DNA of 5,725 nt from positions 1 to 5,725 of the forward strand of contig CAKSGI010000131.1 in the NCBI GenBank assembly GCA_934454005.1. Reading direction: 5' to 3'. The stretch's first letter is position 1. The number at the start of each line of letters is the position of its first letter. The stretch is from an uncultured Eubacteriales bacterium (GTDB taxonomy: Bacteria > Bacillota_A > Clostridia > Oscillospirales > Acutalibacteraceae). A program made the translations under genes and the position numbers. A model generated the notes under the pieces. The model was not told the origin of the DNA, did not search any database, and saw only the letters and a program-made list of their open reading frames with translations. Below are positions 1 through 5,725 of the stretch, one piece after another.

Positions 1-1286
1 GGATTAATAAATGCTATACAACTACCCTTAAATCCAGAACCACTAAATCTGGTACCATAAACACCATCACAAGATTTAATTATATTAAATAAATCTATCA
101 TTTCCTTAGAACCCGTTTCCCAATTGTTTATTGAGCTCTCACCAGATTCAGTTACTAATTTTCCAAATGATCCCATATCACCATTTTTATAATATTCAAT
201 TCCTTTTTCAACTCTATCTATTTCGGTATAAAAATGTTCCGCTCTCTTTTGATATGTTATTGGTAATTTTGATTTGTATTTCAAATATGTTTCATATGGT
301 ATATCTCTCATATTAGTATTATTAAATCTATCATAATCTTCTTTATTTAACGCTTTTAATAAATAAGCTGTACTTCTTAACTCATCTGTTCTCTTATTAT
401 ATTGTTCTGAACTTATTCCCTTTTCTAATCCAGAAAAGAATATTCCAATAACATATTTCATATTTTTTGGAGTATCAATAAGTTGAAATGAATTATCTAA
501 CATATCTACGTATAATAGTTTGTTTTTTTGTGAATAGATTTCACACATCTGATTTAATTGACCATTCTCAATACCTAAATATTTTTTTTCGGATTGTTCT
601 GATATTTCCATTAATTCTTTCGCATCTAATCTAATATTATTTATAAAAGCTAGAGCATTAATGAATGTAATAACCAAAGAAGAAGAACTAGACATTCCTC
701 CAATTGGTAACTCACCATCTATAATTGCTGACATACCATATCTTAAAGGATATCTATTACTTAATTCTATCGTTGCACCTCTTAATGGGTCTGCCCAGTC
801 ATTTTCTTTTCTAACAGGTGTGTTTAAAACATGCCATTGTGCTCTTTTAGAAAATTGTAAAGATTCAATTTCTATTATTCCGTTAGACTTCACGCTGTAT
901 GCAATATGAATTCCTTTATCAATGGCAAATCCAGTTACCTTTCCAAGATTGTGATCAACATGTGCTCCTAAAGGACTAATTCTATATGGAGTAAATGTTG
1001 TATACATTGGCTTCGCTGCATATTTTTTTGTAAATGCTTGAACCACGTTATACTCACTATTAAATTTTGAATATAAAATAGTTTGATTAGAATTCTCTAA
1101 TTCAGTTTTATACTTGTCGAATTCTTTTGTTCTCATGTCAATTGGTTTTAATGCATCATTTGGAATCATCCATTCTTTTCCAATTTTACGTGTCCCTGGA
1201 ATTCTTTCATCTCTGCATAACGCTGTGATTTTTCTTTCTTTCATATTCCATTTTTTACTCATTTCACGTATTGATAAGTATTCCAT
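1..1286 (-). CDS. HTH–GHMP kinase fusion, galacturonokinase-like (3' partial)
   Basis: Reading leftward from ATG at 1286, 428 codons are open to the window edge with no stop. Residues 1-50 form an excisionase/MerR-like winged HTH: helix about 6-13, recognition helix about 17-27, and a wing ending in WMIP at 39-42. A polar linker (about 43-75) leads to a galactokinase-family GHMP domain. Its sugar motif is TPYRISPLGAHVDHN (99-113), its phosphate loop is PIGGMSSSSS (194-203), the GIENGQLNQ motif is at 238-246, and the C-terminal GVYGTRFSGSGFKG is at 408-421. From memory, the GAH motif, the KRAEHF stretch and the C-terminal motif match plant galacturonokinase better than GalK, so sugar-1-phosphate formation from a uronic acid is the nearest known reaction. 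Asn245 replaces the usual catalytic Asp, so activity is uncertain. By comparison with the plant enzyme roughly 45-50 residues lie beyond the window. The gene has its own promoter and is separated from the polysaccharide operon by a terminator. GHMP assignment is strong; substrate and regulatory role are inferred. Confidence 0.88.
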   Translation of the reverse strand, partial: MEYLSIREMSKKWNMKERKITALCRDERIPGTRKIGKEWMIPNDALKPIDMRTKEFDKYKTELENSNQTILYSKFNSEYNVVQAFTKKYAAKPMYTTFTPYRISPLGAHVDHNLGKVTGFAIDKGIHIAYSVKSNGIIEIESLQFSKRAQWHVLNTPVRKENDWADPLRGATIELSNRYPLRYGMSAIIDGELPIGGMSSSSSLVITFINALAFINNIRLDAKELMEISEQSEKKYLGIENGQLNQMCEIYSQKNKLLYVDMLDNSFQLIDTPKNMKYVIGIFFSGLEKGISSEQYNKRTDELRSTAYLLKALNKEDYDRFNNTNMRDIPYETYLKYKSKLPITYQKRAEHFYTEIDRVEKGIEYYKNGDMGSFGKLVTESGESSINNWETGSKEMIDLFNIIKSCDGVYGTRFSGSGFKGSCIAFIN

Positions 1287-1290
1287 ACAA

Positions 1291-1297
1291 CACCTTC
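1291..1297 (-). promoter_or_regulatory. Ribosome binding site of the HTH–GHMP gene
   Basis: GAAGGTG on the minus strand lies 4 bases before the ATG at 1286. It supports this start and therefore supports the HTH domain being translated as part of the protein. Confidence 0.75.
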
Positions 1298-1315
1298 TTT
1301 AAAATTACCAATGTT

Positions 1316-1344
1316 ATTTTATGACATATAGTAGCAAATGTCAA
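1316..1344 (-). promoter_or_regulatory. Sigma-A type promoter of the HTH–GHMP gene
   Basis: On the minus strand a perfect -35 TTGACA (1344-1339) is followed by an exact 17-base spacer and a -10 TAAAAT (1321-1316), which is one base off TATAAT. Transcription would start near 1309, giving a leader of about 22 bases. That is long enough for the ribosome site but too short for a riboswitch. The position between a terminator and the start codon makes this the best-supported promoter in the window. Confidence 0.8.
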
Positions 1345-1359
1345 TTTATATTTTGACAT
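1322..1359. promoter_or_regulatory. Candidate operator: three TGACAT half-sites
   Basis: TGACAT occurs at 1322-1327, inverted (ATGTCA) at 1338-1343, and again direct at 1354-1359. The first two form a 6-base inverted repeat with a 10-base spacer covering the promoter spacer and part of the -35. The second and third form a 7-base inverted repeat (ATGTCAA/TTGACAT) with an 8-base spacer. The two direct copies share TGACATATA and lie 32 bases apart, close to three helical turns. One copy necessarily overlaps the -35 hexamer, so part of the similarity may be promoter consensus. The HTH protein encoded just downstream is an obvious candidate binder, but this is inference. Confidence 0.45.
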
Positions 1360-1367
1360 ATATTTGT

Positions 1368-1413
1368 AAAAAAAACAATATATTCTTTAAAGTCTTTAGA
1401 GTTATATTGTTTT
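1368..1413 (-). terminator. Rho-independent terminator of the polysaccharide operon
   Basis: A perfect 11-base inverted repeat (arms 1403-1413 and 1372-1382; AAAACAATATA / TATATTGTTTT on the minus strand) encloses a further, weaker AT-rich inner stem around 1385-1401. The descending arm runs into eight U residues (1375-1368) on the minus-strand transcript. The flippase stop codon (1404-1402) begins inside the upstream arm. The stem has little GC, so its strength is uncertain, but position and U tract fit a terminator separating the operon from the HTH–GHMP gene. T-rich sequence on the other side means it might also act on plus-strand transcripts. Confidence 0.7.
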
Positions 1414-2820
1414 CTTTTTTTTCATTTTATGAATAATAACTGATAATGTTTTTTTTATCAAATCTAAATCAAAAATAAATATAATAATTATTGTTGCTAC
1501 AATATTTATCAAATACGCATAAATAATTCTATAATACGATATTATTGACATCATAACTATTAATGCAAGTCCTAGAAAAATGTTAGTATAATTGTAATCA
1601 ATTTTTTGAAATTTCTTGACATTAATCATTCTATATAATGCAAGAAACGAATAACTAACAAGGGTGGAAATTGAACCAGCATATATTCCAACTTTTTTTA
1701 TTAAAAGAAAATCTATAGCGATATTAATAATTGCTGCAATAAATGTAGAGATTCCAACATCTTTTGTCTTTAAATGTGCAATGTATATCCCACCAATAAA
1801 AGTTGCTATCCCGCATGTAAATACTCCTAAATAAAGTATTGGCATTTGTTTATAAGCTTCGTCATAATTACCTTTAATTAAGATAAAGAATAATATTGGT
1901 GTTAATGCAATAACAATTGCAATCAAGGTAACCATCAACCTATATATAGTATCAAACATTTTTGTATAGTATAAAGACGAATCTTTATCTTTTACAAAGA
2001 TTGAGGCATTTTCTTGCCAAGCAGAATTGAAGGTGTTTTGAAATATTTTAAAAAGATTAGGTATTTTATTAGCTACGGCATAAATCGCATTTGCTTCCAA
2101 CCCCAAAAAGAAAGAAATAATCAATCTATCTGACAATGTTAAAATCCACATTGATAAATTATTTGGTACCATTGGCCATGAGTATTTTATTAATTTTTTT
2201 ATCTCATTTTTGGAATAATACTTTATAGAGAAATACTCTCTCAAATTGATTTTAAAAAATAAAAACAATGTAGAAAAAAAACTTGATAAAGTTAATGATA
2301 CTAACGCGCCTATTAAACCAAATTTGAATATTATTAAAAAGCTAACAATTGTTATTAAAGACATTACGCTGTTAATAATTGAAGCAATTGAGTAACTTTT
2401 ATTATCTCCTATTCCTCTAGAAATCTGACCAAAAATCAAAAACAAAATGTCAAAGAAAAGATAAAGTAATATAATTGTTCTTTCGAGTATTGCTATCTTA
2501 TATAGAAATATAAATAATAATATAAGTGTTACAAGAGATGTTCCAATTGAAAAGACGATAGAATTTGTTATAATTACTTTCTTTTTTGTTTCATCCTCTC
2601 TTGCATCAATTAAAAATCTAAATGCTGCCGATTGAATTTGCAATGTAACAGCGGGAAGCAATAAAGCAACTAACGTTAAAACCAAATCATAAATCCCATA
2701 CTCTGGTTTTGTCAATTTGGCAGTTAATATAGGAAGAGTTATAAAAGCAATTACTTTAGGAAAAAAAGTTCCTATTGATAAAACAATAGTATTCAAAAGC
2801 AGTTTTTTTTCTCTATTCAT
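1402..2820 (-). CDS. Wzx-type oligosaccharide flippase (MATE/MOP superfamily)
   Basis: The 472-residue protein is almost entirely hydrophobic, with about 14 predicted membrane segments (for example about 7-32, 42-61, 80-105, 115-132, 140-163, 167-188, 295-316, 330-352 and two near the C-terminus). The early motif KPEYGIYDL after the first segment and WPMVPNNLSMWIL near 214 are typical of polysaccharide-export flippases, and length fits the family. It would move undecaprenyl-linked repeat units from the inner to the outer leaflet of the membrane. The tail is lysine-rich (KMKKKK), consistent with a cytoplasmic C-terminus. The ATG at 2820 is preferred over the in-frame GTG at 2829 because GGTGA at 2830-2826 sits 5 bases before it and would include that GTG. 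The gene overlaps the ATP-grasp gene by 8 bases and is the last of the operon. The transported glycan cannot be deduced. Confidence 0.9.
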   Translation of the reverse strand: MNREKKLLLNTIVLSIGTFFPKVIAFITLPILTAKLTKPEYGIYDLVLTLVALLLPAVTLQIQSAAFRFLIDAREDETKKKVIITNSIVFSIGTSLVTLILLFIFLYKIAILERTIILLYLFFDILFLIFGQISRGIGDNKSYSIASIINSVMSLITIVSFLIIFKFGLIGALVSLTLSSFFSTLFLFFKINLREYFSIKYYSKNEIKKLIKYSWPMVPNNLSMWILTLSDRLIISFFLGLEANAIYAVANKIPNLFKIFQNTFNSAWQENASIFVKDKDSSLYYTKMFDTIYRLMVTLIAIVIALTPILFFILIKGNYDEAYKQMPILYLGVFTCGIATFIGGIYIAHLKTKDVGISTFIAAIINIAIDFLLIKKVGIYAGSISTLVSYSFLALYRMINVKKFQKIDYNYTNIFLGLALIVMMSIISYYRIIYAYLINIVATIIIIFIFDLDLIKKTLSVIIHKMKKKKTI

Positions 2821-3748
2821 TTTTATCACCGAATATATTTTCCTTTCTCATATCTAGCTTCCACATATTCCCTAAAATCAAATCATATTCATCTGGGACT
2901 ATTTTGTCAAAGCCACTTCCATTTGTAAAAGTCATTTCACCAAAATATATTTTCCCTTTAACATTATATAAATCAACTCTTACATGACTGAACCCTTGAC
3001 ATAATTTTTCAGCTATCTTAATCATTTCTGAAAAATTATTTGGTTTAGGAATCGTTTCATCTGTATTTCCATATTCCGATTGATTCCACCTTTGCAAATT
3101 CCAATCAAGATCATAAACGTTTCTTTTATGATTAGAAAATCTTCCAACGTCTACCCAACAAAAGTACGGTTTTCCATCAAAACACAAAAATTTGTAATCT
3201 TGCAAATCATCATTATCTGTTTCAATATATTTTTCAGCAATAATTCTCCTTCGAATTTTGGAATAATGTAATTCAAATCCAGTACAAAACGCATAATCCA
3301 TCTGCATCCAATCATCAAAAAGGTTTTTAACTTCATTATAATCTATTTTATTCTTATCTTTAACAATATAAATGGTTCCTGAGCCATGATTAGTTTTTAA
3401 AACAAAACTTTTTGGTAATTTTTTAAAGTCTATTTCAGAAAATGAATCCCATACTCCGTAAATATCTATTAAATATTTTTCACCTATTTTTTCTTTAACC
3501 CATTCTCTTACAAGGTATTTGTCTGACAATTCTGCTTTTAATGGATTATTATCATATAATTTTTCCCATTGCATTTTCTCGGTGTAAGTCGTTGGATTAT
3601 TCCAATTTATATTTTTCCCAATTCGCTTCTTATATATTTTTGATATTTTGTTTTCATATTTATTGGGAGAAATTTTTCTCATTCTTCTATTATTAAGTAA
3701 TCTAATTTTTCGTTTAATTTTTCTTAAAATTGGAATCTTTCTTAACAT
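2813..3748 (-). CDS. TupA-like ATP-grasp protein of polysaccharide loci
   Basis: A complete 311-residue protein. Residues 1-45 are strongly basic and may dock to membrane or lipid-linked substrate. The segment 50-66, with TEKMQWEKLYD at 56-66, then DKYLVREWV (76-84) and GVWDSFSEIDF (98-108), is the usual entry of the TupA-like ATP-grasp family, often labelled glycosyltransferase in databases. Nucleotide-binding candidates are FVLKTNHGSG (115-124) and AEKYIE (171-176). Metal-ligand candidates are RVD (257-259) and GEMTFTNGSG (270-279). The fold implies ATP-dependent carboxylate-amine or similar ligation through an acyl-phosphate. In this context it could attach an amino acid or other amine to a sugar acid of the repeat unit, which is inference. 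The gene starts 35 bases inside the preceding gene, with GGTGA at 3759-3755 six bases before its ATG, so translational coupling is likely. Family is well supported; the reaction is unknown. Confidence 0.85.
   Translation of the reverse strand: MLRKIPILRKIKRKIRLLNNRRMRKISPNKYENKISKIYKKRIGKNINWNNPTTYTEKMQWEKLYDNNPLKAELSDKYLVREWVKEKIGEKYLIDIYGVWDSFSEIDFKKLPKSFVLKTNHGSGTIYIVKDKNKIDYNEVKNLFDDWMQMDYAFCTGFELHYSKIRRRIIAEKYIETDNDDLQDYKFLCFDGKPYFCWVDVGRFSNHKRNVYDLDWNLQRWNQSEYGNTDETIPKPNNFSEMIKIAEKLCQGFSHVRVDLYNVKGKIYFGEMTFTNGSGFDKIVPDEYDLILGNMWKLDMRKENIFGDKNE
2826..2830 (-). promoter_or_regulatory. Ribosome binding site deciding the flippase start
   Basis: GGTGA on the minus strand, 5 bases before ATG 2820, lies inside the last codons of the ATP-grasp gene. 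It overlaps the alternative GTG start at 2829-2827, which argues for the ATG. A weaker AAAGGA-like site further upstream could serve the GTG, so the longer form (475 residues) is not excluded. Confidence 0.6.
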
Positions 3749-4886
3749 TCTTTTTCACCACACGATCTATTTTATCTTTATATTTGTACTTTAACAAATG
3801 AAGCACATCGTAATTTCCATATTTACTTGATACTCTTGAAAATGAGTTTTTTATGTTATAATTCCAAAACTCATCATAATTATTTGGTTTAGAAATTGGT
3901 TTCTTCAAATTGCCATGTTTAAGCGGAATATTGGTTGTATCAATATATATAATATCCTTTTTTATGCTTCTGAATATTTTATCTCCTTTAGCAGTATTAA
4001 TAATTAAAACTGAAACGCCTAATCTATCTTTAAATTTTTCTTGTATTTCTTCAATTCCCCAATAATCTCCTATTGTAATATCGGAGTATTTATTCTTTAT
4101 AAAATTGCATTCAAAGCAGCTTTCTCTAATAATATAATTACTACAAAACAAATTTGCAAATCTTCTACTATATAAACATTTATCATTAAAAGTCGCCTTT
4201 TCAATATGAGTATCCCAACTATACTTATCTTTATCTCTAAATGTGAACTCTATCACATTATCTTTGTATTTATTTTCTAAATAATCTATATATTTTCTAT
4301 AAAATCCTGGTGATGGAACTCCATGACAAATAAAGTCCACAACATATAGTTTTTCATATTTCTCAAATAGTGTTTTAACAGCAGCACATTGACATGGAGT
4401 TCCAGTAAACAAGACCATTTTGCCTTCTTTTAAATCTTTATCTATCGATATTAACACCTCGTTAATATCACTTTGCACATATTTTGAACCACACATTTTA
4501 TCTCTTTCTTTTTTTGTTGTTGCTCTAATATGTTTAATTGTTTTAACATTATCTAATATAGCTCCATATACTGAACCATTATTTTCTATAACATAGTCAC
4601 TAATAGCTGAAAATACTCCTCCAGATCTACTTATTTTTCTGGTTTCGTCTAATTTATTTTTTATTGCGAAATGTGGATTACTTGTGATTTCTTTAGGTTT
4701 TCCTTTTTTCATAGATATACAAATTTTATAACAAAGGCCACAATTCGTACATTTCTTTGTATCAATTATCGGATATTTAAAGCCTTTTTCATCTTCTATC
4801 ATAGATATAGCTTTAGATGGACATTTAAAAGAACACATTCCACATCCACAGCATTTTCTTTTAACTTCAGAATTATTTATATTCAA
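3714..4886 (-). CDS. FrhB/FdhB-type iron-sulfur flavoprotein of polysaccharide operon
   Basis: Taking the TTG start at 4886 gives 390 residues. An N-terminal ferredoxin domain carries two four-cysteine [4Fe-4S] sets: C12, C15, C18, C22 and C46, C49, C52, C56. The rest matches the coenzyme F420 hydrogenase/dehydrogenase beta-subunit family: SRSGGVFSA near 86-94, LFTGTPCQCAAV near 159-170, FICHGVPSP near 185-193, a CxxC pair at 257/260, and DITIGDYWGI near 269-278. Relatives use a flavin and Fe-S clusters to move electrons. Members in capsule and exopolysaccharide loci commonly sit beside a pyruvyl transferase, as here. A role as a ferredoxin-linked reductase acting on a sugar intermediate is plausible but unproven; nothing shows that F420 is used. 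Start choice: a GTG at 4895 would lie within the Shine-Dalgarno itself, whereas TTG 4886 is 5 bases after it. The 3' end overlaps the ATP-grasp gene by 35 bases. Confidence 0.87.
   Translation of the reverse strand: MNINNSEVKRKCCGCGMCSFKCPSKAISMIEDEKGFKYPIIDTKKCTNCGLCYKICISMKKGKPKEITSNPHFAIKNKLDETRKISRSGGVFSAISDYVIENNGSVYGAILDNVKTIKHIRATTKKERDKMCGSKYVQSDINEVLISIDKDLKEGKMVLFTGTPCQCAAVKTLFEKYEKLYVVDFICHGVPSPGFYRKYIDYLENKYKDNVIEFTFRDKDKYSWDTHIEKATFNDKCLYSRRFANLFCSNYIIRESCFECNFIKNKYSDITIGDYWGIEEIQEKFKDRLGVSVLIINTAKGDKIFRSIKKDIIYIDTTNIPLKHGNLKKPISKPNNYDEFWNYNIKNSFSRVSSKYGNYDVLHLLKYKYKDKIDRVVKKNVKKDSNFKKN
3755..3759 (-). promoter_or_regulatory. Ribosome binding site of the ATP-grasp gene
   Basis: GGTGA on the minus strand, 6 bases before ATG 3748, lies within the coding end of the FrhB-like gene. 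It supports a genuine 35-base gene overlap. Confidence 0.65.
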
Positions 4887-4891
4887 GAAAA

Positions 4892-4898
4892 CCACCTC
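4892..4898 (-). promoter_or_regulatory. Strong ribosome binding site deciding a TTG start
   Basis: GAGGTGG on the minus strand is the best Shine-Dalgarno in the window and lies 5 bases before TTG 4886. The in-frame GTG at 4895-4893 is part of this element, so it cannot also be a well-placed start. It lies in the short gap after the pyruvyl transferase stop (4905-4903). Confidence 0.7.
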
Positions 4899-4902
4899 GT
4901 TT

Positions 4903-5725
4903 TTATAATTTTATAATAGTTTCAACTGCTTTTAGACCATTTTTTCTAATATCGTTTTTTAATTTTTCATCATAAACACAATCTTTTTTTGTTATGTCTA
5001 ACAATTCTTTTTCATTATAATCATGAACAATTCTACTACTTAAATTAAAAGACTCAAGTAGTTCTGTTAATCGACTACTCGTTTGTTTATAAACCATTGA
5101 GCAAAAATTCTTTTCATAAATAATAGAAAAGATAGTTCCATGAAATGAAGATGTAACAATAAAATCAGCATATTTAAACAAACCAATAAATTCTTCAACA
5201 GATGCATCTCTAATTTTTATATCTCCTACCTTAGAACTTTCTTCAGAAGTCATTAAATTAATGACTTTATATCCGAGTATCTCCTGAATTTTATCAACAA
5301 TTTTTTTATATTCATCTTTATACGAAACAAAATAACATAGGATATACTTCTCTGTGGTTTTAGGTTTAATCATAATATCATCCCACTCTTTATTCGTTAA
5401 CAGTAAAGTTGGATCCGGAACCACAGAGGATTTTAAATCATAAGAATCCAATATTTGCTTAGCATTTGCTTCTCTGACTGTAATATAATCCATTTTTCTT
5501 AATCTTTTAATAAATTCATTCTCATATTCTTTCGGTATAGCTTTTAAACCGATACTTGCAGCATAAGAAGCCTTTACAACATTTAAATCAGAGGAAATAA
5601 AGTCCAAATAATATGCAGAGTCAAATGATAATAAAGGGTTCCAAACTTGATCACTACCAGTAACATACTTATCCATATTTGGTGGATTTTTAATTAAATC
5701 CTCATTAGAATCATAGCTGCCAACA
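4903..5725 (-). CDS. Polysaccharide pyruvyl transferase family protein (5' partial)
   Basis: The frame is open to the window edge, so the internal Met at 5676 is not the start; 273 residues are visible. Numbered from the first visible residue, family motifs are NPPNMDKYVTGSDQVWNP (13-30), a KASYAASIG segment, YITVREANAKQIL, VVPDPTLLL, and the C-terminal FKYADFIVTSSFHGTIFSI with its conserved SFHG. This is the WcaK/CsaB-like GT-B fold that transfers pyruvate from phosphoenolpyruvate to form a ketal on a hexose or ManNAc of a surface polymer. Some members carry out other transfers. About 100 N-terminal residues, usually including the first Rossmann strand, should lie to the right of the window. 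It is the first visible gene of the operon and precedes the FrhB-like gene by 16 bases, a pairing frequent in capsule loci. Acceptor sugar is unknown. Confidence 0.9.
   Translation of the reverse strand, partial: VGSYDSNEDLIKNPPNMDKYVTGSDQVWNPLLSFDSAYYLDFISSDLNVVKASYAASIGLKAIPKEYENEFIKRLRKMDYITVREANAKQILDSYDLKSSVVPDPTLLLTNKEWDDIMIKPKTTEKYILCYFVSYKDEYKKIVDKIQEILGYKVINLMTSEESSKVGDIKIRDASVEEFIGLFKYADFIVTSSFHGTIFSIIYEKNFCSMVYKQTSSRLTELLESFNLSSRIVHDYNEKELLDITKKDCVYDEKLKNDIRKNGLKAVETIIKL

Noticed and set aside
131..1302. Three short plus-strand open frames (131-316, 661-909, 1114-1302)
   Set aside because: All lie antisense to the HTH–GHMP gene, which has clear family motifs along its length. None has a recognisable domain or convincing ribosome site.
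1287..1315. Riboswitch or attenuator leader before the HTH–GHMP gene
   Set aside because: The predicted leader is only about 22 bases and holds just the ribosome site.
1353..1381. Plus-strand promoter-like pair TTGACA (1353) and CAATAT (1376) with 17-base spacing
   Set aside because: The -10 is poor and lies within the terminator stem. It would read into the antisense strand of the flippase gene, where no plus-strand gene exists. The TTGACA is better explained as the third half-site.
3080..3336. Short open frames on both strands (3080-3271 plus, 3151-3336 minus)
   Set aside because: They lie inside the conserved ATP-grasp coding region in other frames and show no family resemblance.
3714..4895. 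Archaeal (methanogen) origin because of the F420 hydrogenase beta-subunit family match
   Set aside because: Such proteins are common in bacterial polysaccharide loci. The sigma-A style promoter and excisionase-like HTH favour a bacterium.
4671..4916. An 81-codon plus-strand open frame
   Set aside because: It is antisense to the ferredoxin domain of the FrhB-like gene, whose cysteine spacing is unmistakable.
4903..5676. Treating ATG 5676 as the start of the pyruvyl transferase
   Set aside because: The frame continues upstream to the window edge, and the residues before this Met (NPP then the Met-Asp) match the usual family lead-in to the GSDQVWN motif, so the gene is truncated by the window.

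Overview
The window is very AT-rich and carries five genes, all on the minus strand. They read from right to left, and the two outermost genes run off the window ends. Base composition, Shine-Dalgarno sites built on a GGTG core, a TTGACA-N17-TAAAAT promoter and an excisionase-like helix-turn-helix head all suggest a low-GC Bacillota (Clostridia or Erysipelotrichia-like) chromosome. This taxonomic call is an inference; no RNA gene or other marker confirms it.

From 5725 down to 1402 lies part of a surface-polysaccharide operon. In order of transcription it encodes a polysaccharide pyruvyl transferase (5' partial), a two-[4Fe-4S] FrhB/FdhB-type flavoprotein, a TupA-like ATP-grasp protein, and a Wzx-type flippase with about 14 membrane segments. 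Gaps are 16 bases or overlaps of 35 and 8 bases. Each internal start has its own GGTG-type ribosome site, two of them inside or across the previous gene. The first three products look like modification enzymes for a lipid-linked repeat unit, and the flippase would export it. No glycosyltransferase or polymerase lies in the window, so these must be elsewhere in the locus. The operon ends in a long hairpin with a U tract whose upstream arm contains the flippase stop codon.

From 1344 down to 1 is a separate transcription unit. A near-consensus sigma-A promoter drives a gene (3' partial, 428 codons visible) that fuses an N-terminal MerR/excisionase-like DNA-binding domain to a complete-looking galactokinase-family GHMP kinase domain. 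The kinase part most resembles plant galacturonokinase. It has GAH in place of the galactokinase GEH motif, and Asn where the catalytic Asp is expected. Three TGACAT half-sites (one inverted pair across the promoter, one more upstream) sit where a repressor or activator could bind. The most interesting reading is that this is a sugar-sensing or bifunctional kinase-regulator, comparable in logic to yeast Gal3/Gal1 or bacterial ROK repressors, controlling itself and perhaps sugar supply for the polysaccharide. This is a hypothesis from sequence alone.

No tRNA, rRNA, CRISPR array, insertion sequence or long repeat was seen. The only non-coding stretch of note is 1287-1401, which is fully accounted for by a terminator, the half-sites, a promoter and a ribosome site.
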